A model generated the notes under the pieces. It made no database searches. It was not told the DNA's origin and worked only from the letters and a program-made list of their open reading frames with translations. From Pseudomonas sp. Choline-02u-1 (GTDB taxonomy: Bacteria > Pseudomonadota > Gammaproteobacteria > Pseudomonadales > Pseudomonadaceae): a stretch of 64,000 nucleotides of DNA. The stretch covers positions 237,287 through 301,286 of the forward strand of contig NZ_PJBC01000061.1 of assembly GCF_002836515.1 (NCBI RefSeq), given 5' to 3'. The position numbers and the translations under genes are program-made. How positions within the stretch are numbered: position 1 is the first letter of the stretch; every line of letters starts with the position of its first letter. This document shows, piece by piece, positions 42,347 to 51,294 of the stretch.

Positions 42347-44110
42347 ATGCATGCCATCAGCTTCATTCAGGATCTGGCAGTGATCATGTTGGTCGCAGGT
42401 GTGGTGACCGTGCTCTTTCACCGTTTCAAGCAGCCGGTGGTACTCGGCTACATCGTTGCCGGGTTCATCATCGGCCCGCATACGCCACCGTTCGGCCTGA
42501 TCCACGACGAAGAAACCATCAAGACCCTCGCCGAGCTGGGGGTGATCTTCCTGATGTTCTGCCTCGGCCTGGAATTCAGCCTGCGCAAGCTGTTCAAGGT
42601 AGGGGCGACGGCGTTCATTGCTGCGTTTCTTGAAATCATCCTGATGATCTGGATCGGTTACGAAATCGGCCGCTGGTTCGACTGGAACACCATGGATTCG
42701 CTGTTTCTCGGCGCGATTCTGGCGATTTCCTCAACCACTATCATCGTCAAAGCCTTGAACGATCTGAAGATGAAGAACGAGCGCTTCGCGCAGCTGATCT
42801 TCGGCGTACTGATTGTCGAGGACATCCTCGGCATCGGCATCATTGCGCTGCTGTCGAGCATCGCCGTCAGTGGCACGGTGAGTTCGGGGGAAGTGTTTTC
42901 CACGGTCGGCAAGTTGTCGCTGTTCATGATCGTCGCGCTGGTCATCGGCATTCTGTTGGTGCCGCGTCTGCTGGCCTATGTGGCCAGATTCGAAAGCAAC
43001 GAGATGTTGCTGATCACCGTGCTGGGCCTGTGTTTCGGCTTCTGCCTGCTGGTAGTCAAACTTGAATACAGCATGGTCCTTGGCGCTTTCCTCATCGGCG
43101 CAATCATGGCCGAGTCGCGGCAACTTCTGAAGATCGAACGGTTGGTCGAACCGGTGCGTGATCTGTTCAGCGCGATCTTCTTCGTCGCCATCGGGCTGAT
43201 GCTCGACCCGATGATCCTGCTCGAATACGCCTGGCCGATCGCAGTGATTACCGTGGCCGTGGTGCTCGGCAAGATGCTGTCCTGCGGCCTTGGTGCGTTT
43301 ATCGCCGGCAATGACGGACGTACCTCGCTGCGAGTGGGTATGGGCCTGTCACAGATCGGCGAATTCTCCTTCATCATCGCTGCGCTGGGTATGACCTTGC
43401 AGGTGACCAGCAACTTCCTCTATCCGGTCGCGGTGGCCGTGTCGGTAATCACCACGCTGTTGACGCCGTACTTGATCCGAGCCGCGGATCCGCTGTCGAT
43501 CAAGCTTTCGGCCGCAGTGCCCAAGCGTCTTGGTCGGGTGCTCGGCATGTATGGCGAATGGCTGCGCAGCATTCAGCCGCAAGGCGAGGGCGCGATGCTG
43601 GCGTCGATGATCCGGCGGATTCTGTTGCAGGTCGGGGTCAATCTGGCGCTGGTGATTGCGATCTTCTTTGCCGGCGCCTATTTCGCCGAGCGCATGTCGT
43701 TATGGCTGCAGGACTGGATCGGCGATCCGAGTTGGCAGAAGGCATTGATCTGGGGTGGGGCGCTGCTGGTCTCGCTGCCGTTCCTGATTGCGGCCTATCG
43801 CAAGCTCAAGGCGTTGTCGATGCTGCTGGCAGAGATGGGCGTCAAGCCGGAAATGGCCGGGCGTCACACGCAGCGAGTGCGCCGGGTGATCGCCGAAGTG
43901 ATCCCGATTCTCTCGCTGCTGGTGATTTTCCTGCTGCTGGCAGCCTTGTCGGCCAGTATCCTGCCGACCAACAAGCTGCTGATGCTGATTGCTGTTGTCG
44001 CGGCCGCCGTAGCGGCGTTGCTCTGGCGCTGGTTCATCCGCGTGCACACGCGCATGCAGGTAGCGCTGCTGGAAACCCTCGACAATCACAAGGAATCGTC
44101 GGGGCACTAA
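42347..44110 (+). CDS. Monovalent cation:proton antiporter, CPA2 family without RCK domain
   Basis: 587 residues. The first 390 residues are a 12-13 helix KefB-type antiporter domain, with LGYIVAGFIIGPHTPP near residue 32, GVLIVEDILGIGIIALL near residue 165 and GAFLIGAIMAES near residue 260. The remainder has about four more membrane segments (near 440, 475, 545 and 560) but no TrkA-N/RCK nucleotide-binding domain, so it differs from KefB/KefC. Exchanges K+ or Na+ for protons at the inner membrane. The ATG at 42347 follows AAGGAG and was preferred over an upstream frame. Confidence 0.9.
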   Translation: MHAISFIQDLAVIMLVAGVVTVLFHRFKQPVVLGYIVAGFIIGPHTPPFGLIHDEETIKTLAELGVIFLMFCLGLEFSLRKLFKVGATAFIAAFLEIILMIWIGYEIGRWFDWNTMDSLFLGAILAISSTTIIVKALNDLKMKNERFAQLIFGVLIVEDILGIGIIALLSSIAVSGTVSSGEVFSTVGKLSLFMIVALVIGILLVPRLLAYVARFESNEMLLITVLGLCFGFCLLVVKLEYSMVLGAFLIGAIMAESRQLLKIERLVEPVRDLFSAIFFVAIGLMLDPMILLEYAWPIAVITVAVVLGKMLSCGLGAFIAGNDGRTSLRVGMGLSQIGEFSFIIAALGMTLQVTSNFLYPVAVAVSVITTLLTPYLIRAADPLSIKLSAAVPKRLGRVLGMYGEWLRSIQPQGEGAMLASMIRRILLQVGVNLALVIAIFFAGAYFAERMSLWLQDWIGDPSWQKALIWGGALLVSLPFLIAAYRKLKALSMLLAEMGVKPEMAGRHTQRVRRVIAEVIPILSLLVIFLLLAALSASILPTNKLLMLIAVVAAAVAALLWRWFIRVHTRMQVALLETLDNHKESSGH

Positions 44111-44132
44111 CCGCCCTGGGGCCTCTGGCGGA

Positions 44133-44540
44133 TCAGCTTTCCAGCCAGACGTCCCGCGCCCAGTGCCACACCGATTCCCAGGTTTCTTCAGCAATCAATT
44201 CTTCTTCGGCCTGCCAAAGCACGACGGTGCCGTCTTCTTCGACACAGTAATAGTCATCGCCGTCCTGACAGATCGGAATCAAGCTGCGATCAACCCCTGC
44301 ATCCCATGCATTGGCGGCGACATCAGGCAAGTAGGTGTGCGATTGCGGATCGGTGACGGTCACGGGTTCAAGGCTGCCATAGACCACATCGCTAACAGTC
44401 AGCAAAAATTCTCTGAAGACAAATGGAATGTCGATGAACAGTTGTTCTTCGATTTCCACCAGCAGGTCTTCGTCAGGCAATTCCAATGGAACCGGCACGG
44501 GTTCATTGGCTTCGCGCAGTTGTTCGATGATTTCTTCCAC
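44133..44540 (-). CDS. SMI1/KNR4 (SUKH) family protein
   Basis: 135 residues, GTG start preceded by AGAGGA. The sequence is strongly acidic and contains the SUKH-type pattern: LPDEDLLVEIEEQLFIDIPFVFREFLL at the N-terminus and ICQDGDDYYCVEEDG near residue 90. SUKH proteins are often immunity proteins in toxin systems, but this one has no toxin neighbour and resembles the conserved single-copy Pseudomonas version. Role unknown. Confidence 0.85.
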   Translation of the reverse strand: MEEIIEQLREANEPVPVPLELPDEDLLVEIEEQLFIDIPFVFREFLLTVSDVVYGSLEPVTVTDPQSHTYLPDVAANAWDAGVDRSLIPICQDGDDYYCVEEDGTVVLWQAEEELIAEETWESVWHWARDVWLES

Positions 44541-44620
44541 GTCCGGGATCCTCTTGCTTGAATGGCGCGGTTTATATGGGCCGGTTTATACAGTAGCTCG
44601 CTATAGATGCAACCGTGAAA

Positions 44621-44647
44621 TGAAAAACCCCGGCCGAAGCCGGGGTT
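44621..44647 (-). terminator. Rho-independent terminator of the Tim44-domain gene
   Basis: AACCCCGGC / GCCGGGGTT form a perfect 9-bp stem with a CGAA loop (44626-44647). On the minus strand the stem is followed by a T run. It lies 30 bp after the stop at 44677. Confidence 0.9.
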
Positions 44648-44676
44648 CTGTTACCGCAAGTGAAGCGCAGCAGGGA

Positions 44677-45552
44677 TCAGCCGTTCTGGCGGATACCGGC
44701 GACCAGCCAAGGCTGGTTGTCGCCCTGTGGACGCTCCATGTTCCAGCTTTCGCTGAACACTTCGCCCTGATCGAAACGCGAGGTTTTCGACACGCCGGTG
44801 AAGGTCAGAGTGGCGATGGTCTTGTCGGCGCGATCATCGACGCCGTCCAGCTGCACTTGCAGGTTGTCGATGTAGGTCGACTGGAAGCCGTCGCCCAGGT
44901 CCGCACGCTCACGTTTGAGGAAATCAAGCATTTGCGGGGTCACGAACTCGGCGATCTTGTCCATTTCGTTGGCGTCCCAGTGCTGCTGCAGCGACTGGAA
45001 GTGGCTGCGTGCGGCTTCAAGGAAGCGCTCTTCGTTGAACCAGGCCGGAGCGTTGATCACCGGGCGGGCAGCAGCCGGAGCAGCCGAGCCACCGAAGATC
45101 GAGCCCATGGCCGCAGGCTTCTGTTCGAACACTTCACGCTGCATCGGCGCGCCGGCCGGAGCAAATTGCTCCTGCTGCTTGCGACGACGGGCGGCGATGA
45201 AGCGGAAGATCACGAACGCGATCAGGGCCATGATCAGGATGTCGAAGATCTGCATGCCCTGGAAGCCGTCGCCCATGAACATCGACGCGAGCAGGCCACC
45301 AGCGGCGATGCCCGCCAGTGGGCCGAGCCAGCGCGAAGCACCGCCGGCCTTGGCCGCAGCGCCAGCGGCACCGGCAGCGCCAGCGGTCGCTGCTGCACCG
45401 CCCACGCCTGGAGAAGAAGGAGCCATCTGGCTGGTCTGGTGCGTCGGCGCAGCGCCGGCGCTTTTGCCACCACCAAAGCGCTTGGCGTTGGCGTCGAGGC
45501 TCATCGTCAGGCCGATGCACAACGCCATGGCGATGCTAAGAAAACGTTTCAT
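44677..45552 (-). CDS. Tim44-domain (Tim44-like) exported/membrane protein
   Basis: 291 residues. N-terminal signal/anchor (FLSIAMALCIGLTMSLDANA), a low-complexity Ala/Gly-rich stretch near 45-75, a membrane helix near 95-118 (IFDILIMALIAFVIFRF) followed by a basic RRRKQQ, and a C-terminal Tim44 domain (about 155-291, ending WLVAGIRQNG). Bacterial members are of unknown function and sit at the inner membrane. A strong terminator follows. Confidence 0.9.
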   Translation of the reverse strand: MKRFLSIAMALCIGLTMSLDANAKRFGGGKSAGAAPTHQTSQMAPSSPGVGGAAATAGAAGAAGAAAKAGGASRWLGPLAGIAAGGLLASMFMGDGFQGMQIFDILIMALIAFVIFRFIAARRRKQQEQFAPAGAPMQREVFEQKPAAMGSIFGGSAAPAAARPVINAPAWFNEERFLEAARSHFQSLQQHWDANEMDKIAEFVTPQMLDFLKRERADLGDGFQSTYIDNLQVQLDGVDDRADKTIATLTFTGVSKTSRFDQGEVFSESWNMERPQGDNQPWLVAGIRQNG

Positions 45553-45744
45553 AAAGGGTATTCCCGTTTTGTGGAGACACGCGCGCCATGTTGCACAGCT
45601 GAAGTGTTACTGGCTAGCGAGAGAGTGTTTCGGGCTTTTGCCTGACAGGTCGCGTTCAGCTTGGCGAGGCAATCAGCCGATGTACTTTTGTCTGTAGGAA
45701 AAGGCGATAGGTTCAGAGGGATTGTGCTCGGTTCGCCGAACAAC

Positions 45745-45835
45745 CTGTGGGAGCGAGGCTGCTCGCGAAGGCGTCGTGTCAGACAAATGAATGCCTGATG
45801 ACGCACCGCTTTCGCGAGCAGGCTCGCTCCCACAG
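45745..45835. repeat. REP pair in the 301-bp gap before uvrD
   Basis: Left arm CTGTGGGAGCGAGGCTGCTC (45745-45764, continuing GCGAA) and right arm (45811-45835) are reverse complements with one mismatch over 25 bp. The rest of the gap 45553-45852 shows no gene. Confidence 0.92.
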
Positions 45836-45852
45836 GGGTTCAGTGCAGCTCG

Positions 45853-48036
45853 TCAGATGGCTTCCAGCTTGGCATACCCGAGCATCAGCCACTTGCTGCC
45901 TTCGCTGAAATTCACCTGCACCCGGGCCTGAGCGCCGGAACCTTCGAAGTTGAGGATCACCCCTTCGCCGAAGATCGAGTGACGGACAGCCTGACCAAGC
46001 ACAAAACCGGTTTCCGGAATCTCGCTGCCGCTGAACAGATTGCTGCCGCTCATCGACTGGTTGCCGCCGAACGGTCGGCTGACGCTGTTGGACAGACGCA
46101 CTTCCTGAATCAGGCCTTTCGGCACTTCACGTACGAAACGCGACACCTTGTTGTAGGTTTCGCTGCCGTACAGGCGCCGGGTTTCCGCGTAGGTCATGAC
46201 CAGATTCTGCATCGCCCGGGTGATACCGACGTAAGCCAGACGCCGTTCTTCTTCCAGACGCCCCGGTTCTTCCAGGCTCATTTTGTGCGGGAACAGGCCT
46301 TCTTCCATGCCCACCAGGAACACGTAAGGGAATTCCAGACCTTTGGCGCTGTGCAGGGTCATCAGCTGAACGCTGTCTTCATGCTCGTCGGCCTGAGTGT
46401 CGCCGGCCTCCAGCGATGCGTGGCCGAGGAATGCCGCCAGTGGCGTCAGCTCTTCGTCCTCTTCGGTGTTTTCGAAGTTGCGCGCGGCGCTGACCAGTTC
46501 CTCAAGGTTTTCCACCCGGGCCTGACCTTTTTCGCCTTTTTCCGCTTCGTGGTACGCGATCAGGCCGGACTGCTCGATGACGGTCTGGGTCATCAGGTGC
46601 AGCGGCATTTCGGCGCACTTGGCGGCAAGGTTTTCGATCAGCTCGATAAACGCACCCAGTGCGCTGGCCGCGCGGCCAGTCAGGCCTTTGTTGGCAACCA
46701 GTTGGCGCATCGCTTCCCACATCGATACATCGCTGTGCCGGGCGTGCTCGCGAATCGCTTCGACAGTTTTCTCACCGATGCCGCGCGCCGGCACGTTGAT
46801 CACCCGTTCCAGCGCCGCATCGTTGCCGCGACCTTCAAGCAAGCGCAGGTAGGCCATGGCGTTTTTGATTTCCGCGCGCTCGAAGAAGCGCTGCCCGCCA
46901 TAGATGCGGTAAGGGATGCGCTCGCGCAGCAGGGCTTCTTCGAGCACCCGCGACTGGGCGTTGGAGCGGTACAGAATCGCGACATCGCTACGGGCCAGAC
47001 CGGTTTTCAGCGCGCTTTCAATGGTTTCGACCACGTAGCGCGCTTCGTCGTGCTCGTTGAAAGCGGCATACAGGTTGATCGCTTCGCCGTCGCCGCCGTC
47101 GGTCCACAGCTCTTTGCCCAGACGCCCGGTGTTATTGGCGATGAGCGCGTTGGCGGCTTTGAGGATGCCGGCGGTGGAGCGGTAGTTCTGCTCCAGACGA
47201 ATCGTCTCGGAATCCGGAAAGTCCGAAGAATACTGATGGATGTTCTCGATCTTCGCGCCACGCCAGCCGTAAATCGACTGATCGTCATCGCCGACCACCA
47301 TCAGGCTGTCGCCGCCCTTGCCCAGCAGGCGCAACCAGGCGTACTGCACGGCGTTGGTGTCCTGGAACTCGTCGACCAGAATATGGCGGAAGCGCTTTTG
47401 GTAGTGCGCCAGCAGGCCCGGGTGGTCGCGCCACAGGTCGAGGGCACGCAGCAGCAGTTCGGAGAAGTCGATCACGCCAGCACGCAGGCACGCCGCCTCG
47501 TAGGCTTCGTAGATGCCGCGCATGGTGGCCAGGAACAAGTCGCCGCTGGCCTGAATGTGTTGCGGCCGCAGACCTTCGTCTTTCTGCCCGTTGATGAACC
47601 ACTGCGCCTGACGCGCCGGCCAGCGTTGCTCGTCCAGACCGAGCTCGCGGATCACCCGCTTGACCAGTCGCTGCTGGTCATCGCTGTCGAGAATCTGGAA
47701 GGTCTGGCTCAGCCCCGCTTCCTGCCAGTGCGCCCGCAGCAAACGGTGCGCAAGGCCGTGGAAGGTGCCGACCCACATGCCGGCCGGGTTGATGCCCAGC
47801 AACTGCTCGATGCGGTGGCGCATCTCGGCAGCGGCCTTGTTGGTGAAGGTCACCGACAGGATGGAGTGGGGCGAGGCGTTTTCGACCTGGATCAACCAGG
47901 CGATACGGTGCACCAGCACTCGGGTTTTACCGGAACCGGCGCCGGCCAGGACCAACTGACGGCCAACGGGGGCCGCTACGGCCTGGCGTTGGGCATCGTT
48001 GAGGGAGTTCAGCAGAAGGGAGAGATCATCGCGCAT
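45853..48036 (-). CDS. uvrD: DNA helicase II
   Basis: 727 residues, the usual UvrD length. Superfamily 1A motifs in order: Walker A AGAGSGKTRVL near residue 30, motif Ia TFTNKAAAEM, motif II DEFQDTN near residue 220, motif III VGDDDQSIYGWRGA, motif IV region LEQNYRS, motif V LMTLHSAKGLEF near residue 560, motif VI YVGITRAM. It unwinds DNA 3'-5' in nucleotide excision and mismatch repair. I found no LexA box upstream. The synteny uvrD beside a GGDEF-EAL gene matches PA5443-PA5442. Confidence 0.97.
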   Translation of the reverse strand: MRDDLSLLLNSLNDAQRQAVAAPVGRQLVLAGAGSGKTRVLVHRIAWLIQVENASPHSILSVTFTNKAAAEMRHRIEQLLGINPAGMWVGTFHGLAHRLLRAHWQEAGLSQTFQILDSDDQQRLVKRVIRELGLDEQRWPARQAQWFINGQKDEGLRPQHIQASGDLFLATMRGIYEAYEAACLRAGVIDFSELLLRALDLWRDHPGLLAHYQKRFRHILVDEFQDTNAVQYAWLRLLGKGGDSLMVVGDDDQSIYGWRGAKIENIHQYSSDFPDSETIRLEQNYRSTAGILKAANALIANNTGRLGKELWTDGGDGEAINLYAAFNEHDEARYVVETIESALKTGLARSDVAILYRSNAQSRVLEEALLRERIPYRIYGGQRFFERAEIKNAMAYLRLLEGRGNDAALERVINVPARGIGEKTVEAIREHARHSDVSMWEAMRQLVANKGLTGRAASALGAFIELIENLAAKCAEMPLHLMTQTVIEQSGLIAYHEAEKGEKGQARVENLEELVSAARNFENTEEDEELTPLAAFLGHASLEAGDTQADEHEDSVQLMTLHSAKGLEFPYVFLVGMEEGLFPHKMSLEEPGRLEEERRLAYVGITRAMQNLVMTYAETRRLYGSETYNKVSRFVREVPKGLIQEVRLSNSVSRPFGGNQSMSGSNLFSGSEIPETGFVLGQAVRHSIFGEGVILNFEGSGAQARVQVNFSEGSKWLMLGYAKLEAI

Positions 48037-48293
48037 CGGCGCATTCTAGGGTGCGCCGCAGGCCCGGGCAAACCGCACGTTGCATTAGCCGATGAAAGTG
48101 CTGCCGATGACGACCGGTCGGTCATTGACTGCAGGCTTTGGCCCGTCTCGCCTGAAGGCTTTCAACCAGGCCCGATGGGCAGGAAATTTCCCGGCAATTG
48201 TGATCGGCAGCAGTTTGGCAACGGGATCGGCTTGTGTATGCTCCGTCCACGTTTCGGGCACACGCCCTCCTTATAAGAACAAGAACGTTGCCC

Positions 48294-51167
48294 ATGACCC
48301 TCAGCGCCGAATTGTCGGGCCCCTCAGTGGAGCCCCGGCTAATCCGCAAGCACTATGCCGTCGAAATGGCGGTCGAGCGTACGCGTCTGCTGTATCAGGG
48401 CTCGCTGCTGCCCACGCTATTCATGTTGATCAACGGTCTGGTCTGCGCCGCTTTGCTCTGGAGCCCACAGCGCTACTTCGTGGTCAGCGTCTGGCTGGTG
48501 TGGCTGCTGTCGCTGGTTGCGTTGAGGGTGATTCAGGTGGCCGCGTTCGACTCGGCGATTCCCGATCGCCAGGCCCAGCCGATCTGGTTCCGCATGTTCC
48601 TGCTCGGTTCGACCATGACCGGCCTGACCCTGGCCGGTGCCGGCATTGCGCTGGTGCCCGCCGACAATTTCATTCAACAAGCCTGGGTATTCGGCCTGAT
48701 CGGTGCGGCAACGCTCTCTGCCAGTGTCGCCTACGCGGTGAGCCTGCCGGCGTTTCTCTCGTTTACCTTGCCCTGTCTGTTGCCCGCGATCGGCTACCTG
48801 TTCTGGGGTGGCGACGAGCAGTCGCGGGGCTGGGGCTGGCTGGGTTTGATCCTGCTCGGTTCGCTGAGCGTGGTGGCATGGCAGGTCAACCGACTGATTG
48901 ATCGCGGATTGCTCCGGCGCTTCCAGAATCAGCACCTGATCGAGCACTTGCAGCAAGCGCAAACGCGTAGTGAACAGCTCAATCAGGCGCTTGGCAAAGA
49001 GATCGAGCAGCGCCGCTGCGCCGAGGCCCTGTTGCGTGAAGCGCAGGTCGATCTGGAAGACCGCGTCACCCAGCGCAGTCGCGAACTGGATGCGGCCAAT
49101 CAGGCCCTGAGCAAAAGCGAGGCGCGGTTGGCGCTGGCGCTGAAGGCCAGTGAGCTGGGTTTGTGGGACTGGAACCTGCAGACCGACGAAGTCCATCACA
49201 CGCAGATTCAGGAGCTGTTCGGCCTCGCCCCGGAGTACGTCACGGCGCTGCTGCGCGACCTCAAACCGCGGCTGCACCCCGAAGATGTGCCGTCGCTCAA
49301 GTTCGCCCTGGTCGAGCATCTCAAGGGGCGCACCGAGGATTATCAGGTCGAATACCGCCTGCGTCACGGTGACGGCCATTGGGTGTGGATCGAAGACCGT
49401 GGCCGAGCCGTTGAGCGCAGCGCCAGCGGCCGGGTGATCCGCATGGTCGGCACCCGCCGCGACATCAGCGCCAGCAAAAGCCTCGAAGAGCAGCAGCGGC
49501 TGGCGGCGACGGTGTTCGAAGCGGCCAGCGAAGGCATTGTGATTCTTGATCCGGACTACGCGCTGATTGCGATCAATCAGGCTTTCAGTCGTGTCACCGG
49601 TTACGAGACCGACGACATGCTCGGGCGCAACGTCGTCGAGTTGCCGTGCAGTCGCGATGCCCGCCGTCACTACCTGACGATCCGTCAGGCGCTGGAGCAG
49701 CACGGTAGCTGGCAGGGTGAACTGGTGGAAACCCGCAAGAACGGCGAGCTGTATCCGCAGTGGCTGCAGCTCAATGCGGTGCGCGACAGCCGCGGCAATG
49801 TCAGCCATATCGTTGGCTTCTTCGCCGATCTCTCGGCGCGGCGGGCGTCAGAAGAACGCCTGCGCTATCTGACCCATTACGACGAGCTCACTGGTCTGGC
49901 CAACCGTTCGCTGTTCCGCGAGCGCCTGCACGAAGCGCATCAACGAGTGCGACAGGGCGGGCGGCGCAGTCTGGCGTTGCTGCACATCAACCTGGATCGC
50001 TTCAAATTGCTTAATGACAGCCTCGGCCATGAAGTCGCCGATCAGTTGCTGCAGAAGATGGCGCGGCGGCTGGTCAACGCCTTGCCGGAAGCCGACACCA
50101 TTGCCCGCTTGTCCGGCGACGAGTTTGCCGTGCTGTTCGATGCCTACGGCCATCTGTCGAGCCTGGCCCGGGTGGCCACGCGGTTGTCGGCCAAGCTGCG
50201 TTTGCCGCTGAGCGTCGACGGCCATGAGTTGGTGGTCAGCGCCTCGATGGGCATCAGCCTGTTACCGGACAACGCGCGGGAAATCTCGGCACTGGTCAGC
50301 CAATCGAACATGGCCATGCAGCACGCCAAACATCTGGGCGGCAACAATTTCCAGTTCTACACCGAGAGCCTGCAGGCCAGCACTCTGGAGCGCTTGCAGC
50401 TGGAAAACCATTTGCGCAGGGCCATCGAAGAACAGCAACTGACGGTGTTCTACCAACCCAAACTGTGCCTGCAAACCGGTCGTCTGAATGCTGCTGAAGC
50501 GCTGGTGCGTTGGGATCATCCGAGCATGGGCCAGGTGCCGCCGGCAGATTTCATCGGCCTTGCCGAAGAGACCGGTCTGATCGGGCCGATCGGCGAATTC
50601 GTCCTGCGCCAGGCGTGCTGGCAGGCGTGCGAATGGCAGCGCCAGGGGCTGGCGCCGATCCGCGTGTCGGTCAACCTGTCGGTGCATCAACTGCGCCAGG
50701 GCAAACTGGTCAGCCTGGTGCGGCAGGTGCTGGAAGAAACCGGGCTGGCGCCGCACTGCCTGGAGCTGGAACTGACCGAAAGCCATCTGCTCGACAGCGT
50801 CGAACACATCATTGCGACGTTCCAGCAACTGCGCGATCTGGGGGTGAAGCTGGCGATCGATGATTTCGGTACCGGTTATTCCTCGCTGAGTTACCTCAAG
50901 CGCATCCCGGTGGATTACGTGAAGATCGATCAGGCGTTCATTCGCGGCTTGAGCGAGGGCAGTGCGGACGCAGCGATCACTCGCGCGATCATCGCCATGG
51001 CTCACGGGCTGGCGCTGAAAGTGGTGGCCGAGGGCGTCGAGCGCCAGGATCAGCTGGAATTTTTGCGCATGGAGCGCTGCGACGAAGTGCAGGGTTATCT
51101 GATCAGCCGACCGGTGGACGCTGCCTGTCTGGCCGGGCTTTTACGTGATCAGGAAAATCTGCGCTAG
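48294..51167 (+). CDS. PAS-GGDEF-EAL cyclic-di-GMP protein (PA5442-like)
   Basis: 957 residues. N-terminal block of six membrane helices (about 35-210), a coiled coil (about 215-290), two PAS/PAC domains (about 295-410 and 415-535), a GGDEF domain (about 540-705) and an EAL domain (about 715-955). The GGDEF signature reads SGDEF (607-611), a tolerated first-position change that may keep or lose cyclase activity. The EAL site is intact: EAL at 735-737, LELTES, DDFGTGYSSL, KID and AEGVER, so c-di-GMP hydrolysis is likely. ATG at 48294; no strong ribosome site is seen. The 257-bp gap to uvrD holds no gene. Confidence 0.93.
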   Translation: MTLSAELSGPSVEPRLIRKHYAVEMAVERTRLLYQGSLLPTLFMLINGLVCAALLWSPQRYFVVSVWLVWLLSLVALRVIQVAAFDSAIPDRQAQPIWFRMFLLGSTMTGLTLAGAGIALVPADNFIQQAWVFGLIGAATLSASVAYAVSLPAFLSFTLPCLLPAIGYLFWGGDEQSRGWGWLGLILLGSLSVVAWQVNRLIDRGLLRRFQNQHLIEHLQQAQTRSEQLNQALGKEIEQRRCAEALLREAQVDLEDRVTQRSRELDAANQALSKSEARLALALKASELGLWDWNLQTDEVHHTQIQELFGLAPEYVTALLRDLKPRLHPEDVPSLKFALVEHLKGRTEDYQVEYRLRHGDGHWVWIEDRGRAVERSASGRVIRMVGTRRDISASKSLEEQQRLAATVFEAASEGIVILDPDYALIAINQAFSRVTGYETDDMLGRNVVELPCSRDARRHYLTIRQALEQHGSWQGELVETRKNGELYPQWLQLNAVRDSRGNVSHIVGFFADLSARRASEERLRYLTHYDELTGLANRSLFRERLHEAHQRVRQGGRRSLALLHINLDRFKLLNDSLGHEVADQLLQKMARRLVNALPEADTIARLSGDEFAVLFDAYGHLSSLARVATRLSAKLRLPLSVDGHELVVSASMGISLLPDNAREISALVSQSNMAMQHAKHLGGNNFQFYTESLQASTLERLQLENHLRRAIEEQQLTVFYQPKLCLQTGRLNAAEALVRWDHPSMGQVPPADFIGLAEETGLIGPIGEFVLRQACWQACEWQRQGLAPIRVSVNLSVHQLRQGKLVSLVRQVLEETGLAPHCLELELTESHLLDSVEHIIATFQQLRDLGVKLAIDDFGTGYSSLSYLKRIPVDYVKIDQAFIRGLSEGSADAAITRAIIAMAHGLALKVVAEGVERQDQLEFLRMERCDEVQGYLISRPVDAACLAGLLRDQENLR

Positions 51168-51240
51168 GGGCTACATGCAGCTAAGCGTGCCTGATGCCGG
51201 GACATGGAGTTACGCTTTGAGCAGGCAAAATGCCCATTCA

Positions 51241-51255
51241 TGTAGTATAACTACA
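51241..51255. promoter_or_regulatory. HexR-type operator
   Basis: TGTAGTATAACTACA matches the gamma-proteobacterial HexR consensus TGTARTWWWAYTACA at every position and lies 39 bp before the TTG start of a HexR-like gene. It suggests autoregulation by the gene's own product or control by HexR. Confidence 0.75.
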
Positions 51256-51294
51256 AGCTTGCTACATCCTTGCCCACAAGAAGAGTCCAGCCCC

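Noticed and set aside
44111..44132. CCGCC...GGCGG hairpin between the antiporter and SMI1 genes as terminator
   Set aside because: Five-bp stem without T run on either side; too weak to call.
45979..48276. Long plus-strand open frame (about 765 codons) antisense to uvrD
   Set aside because: It lies entirely opposite a full-length UvrD with all helicase motifs. The translated product is low-information, His/Gln/Arg-rich, and typical of antisense frames in GC-rich codon usage.
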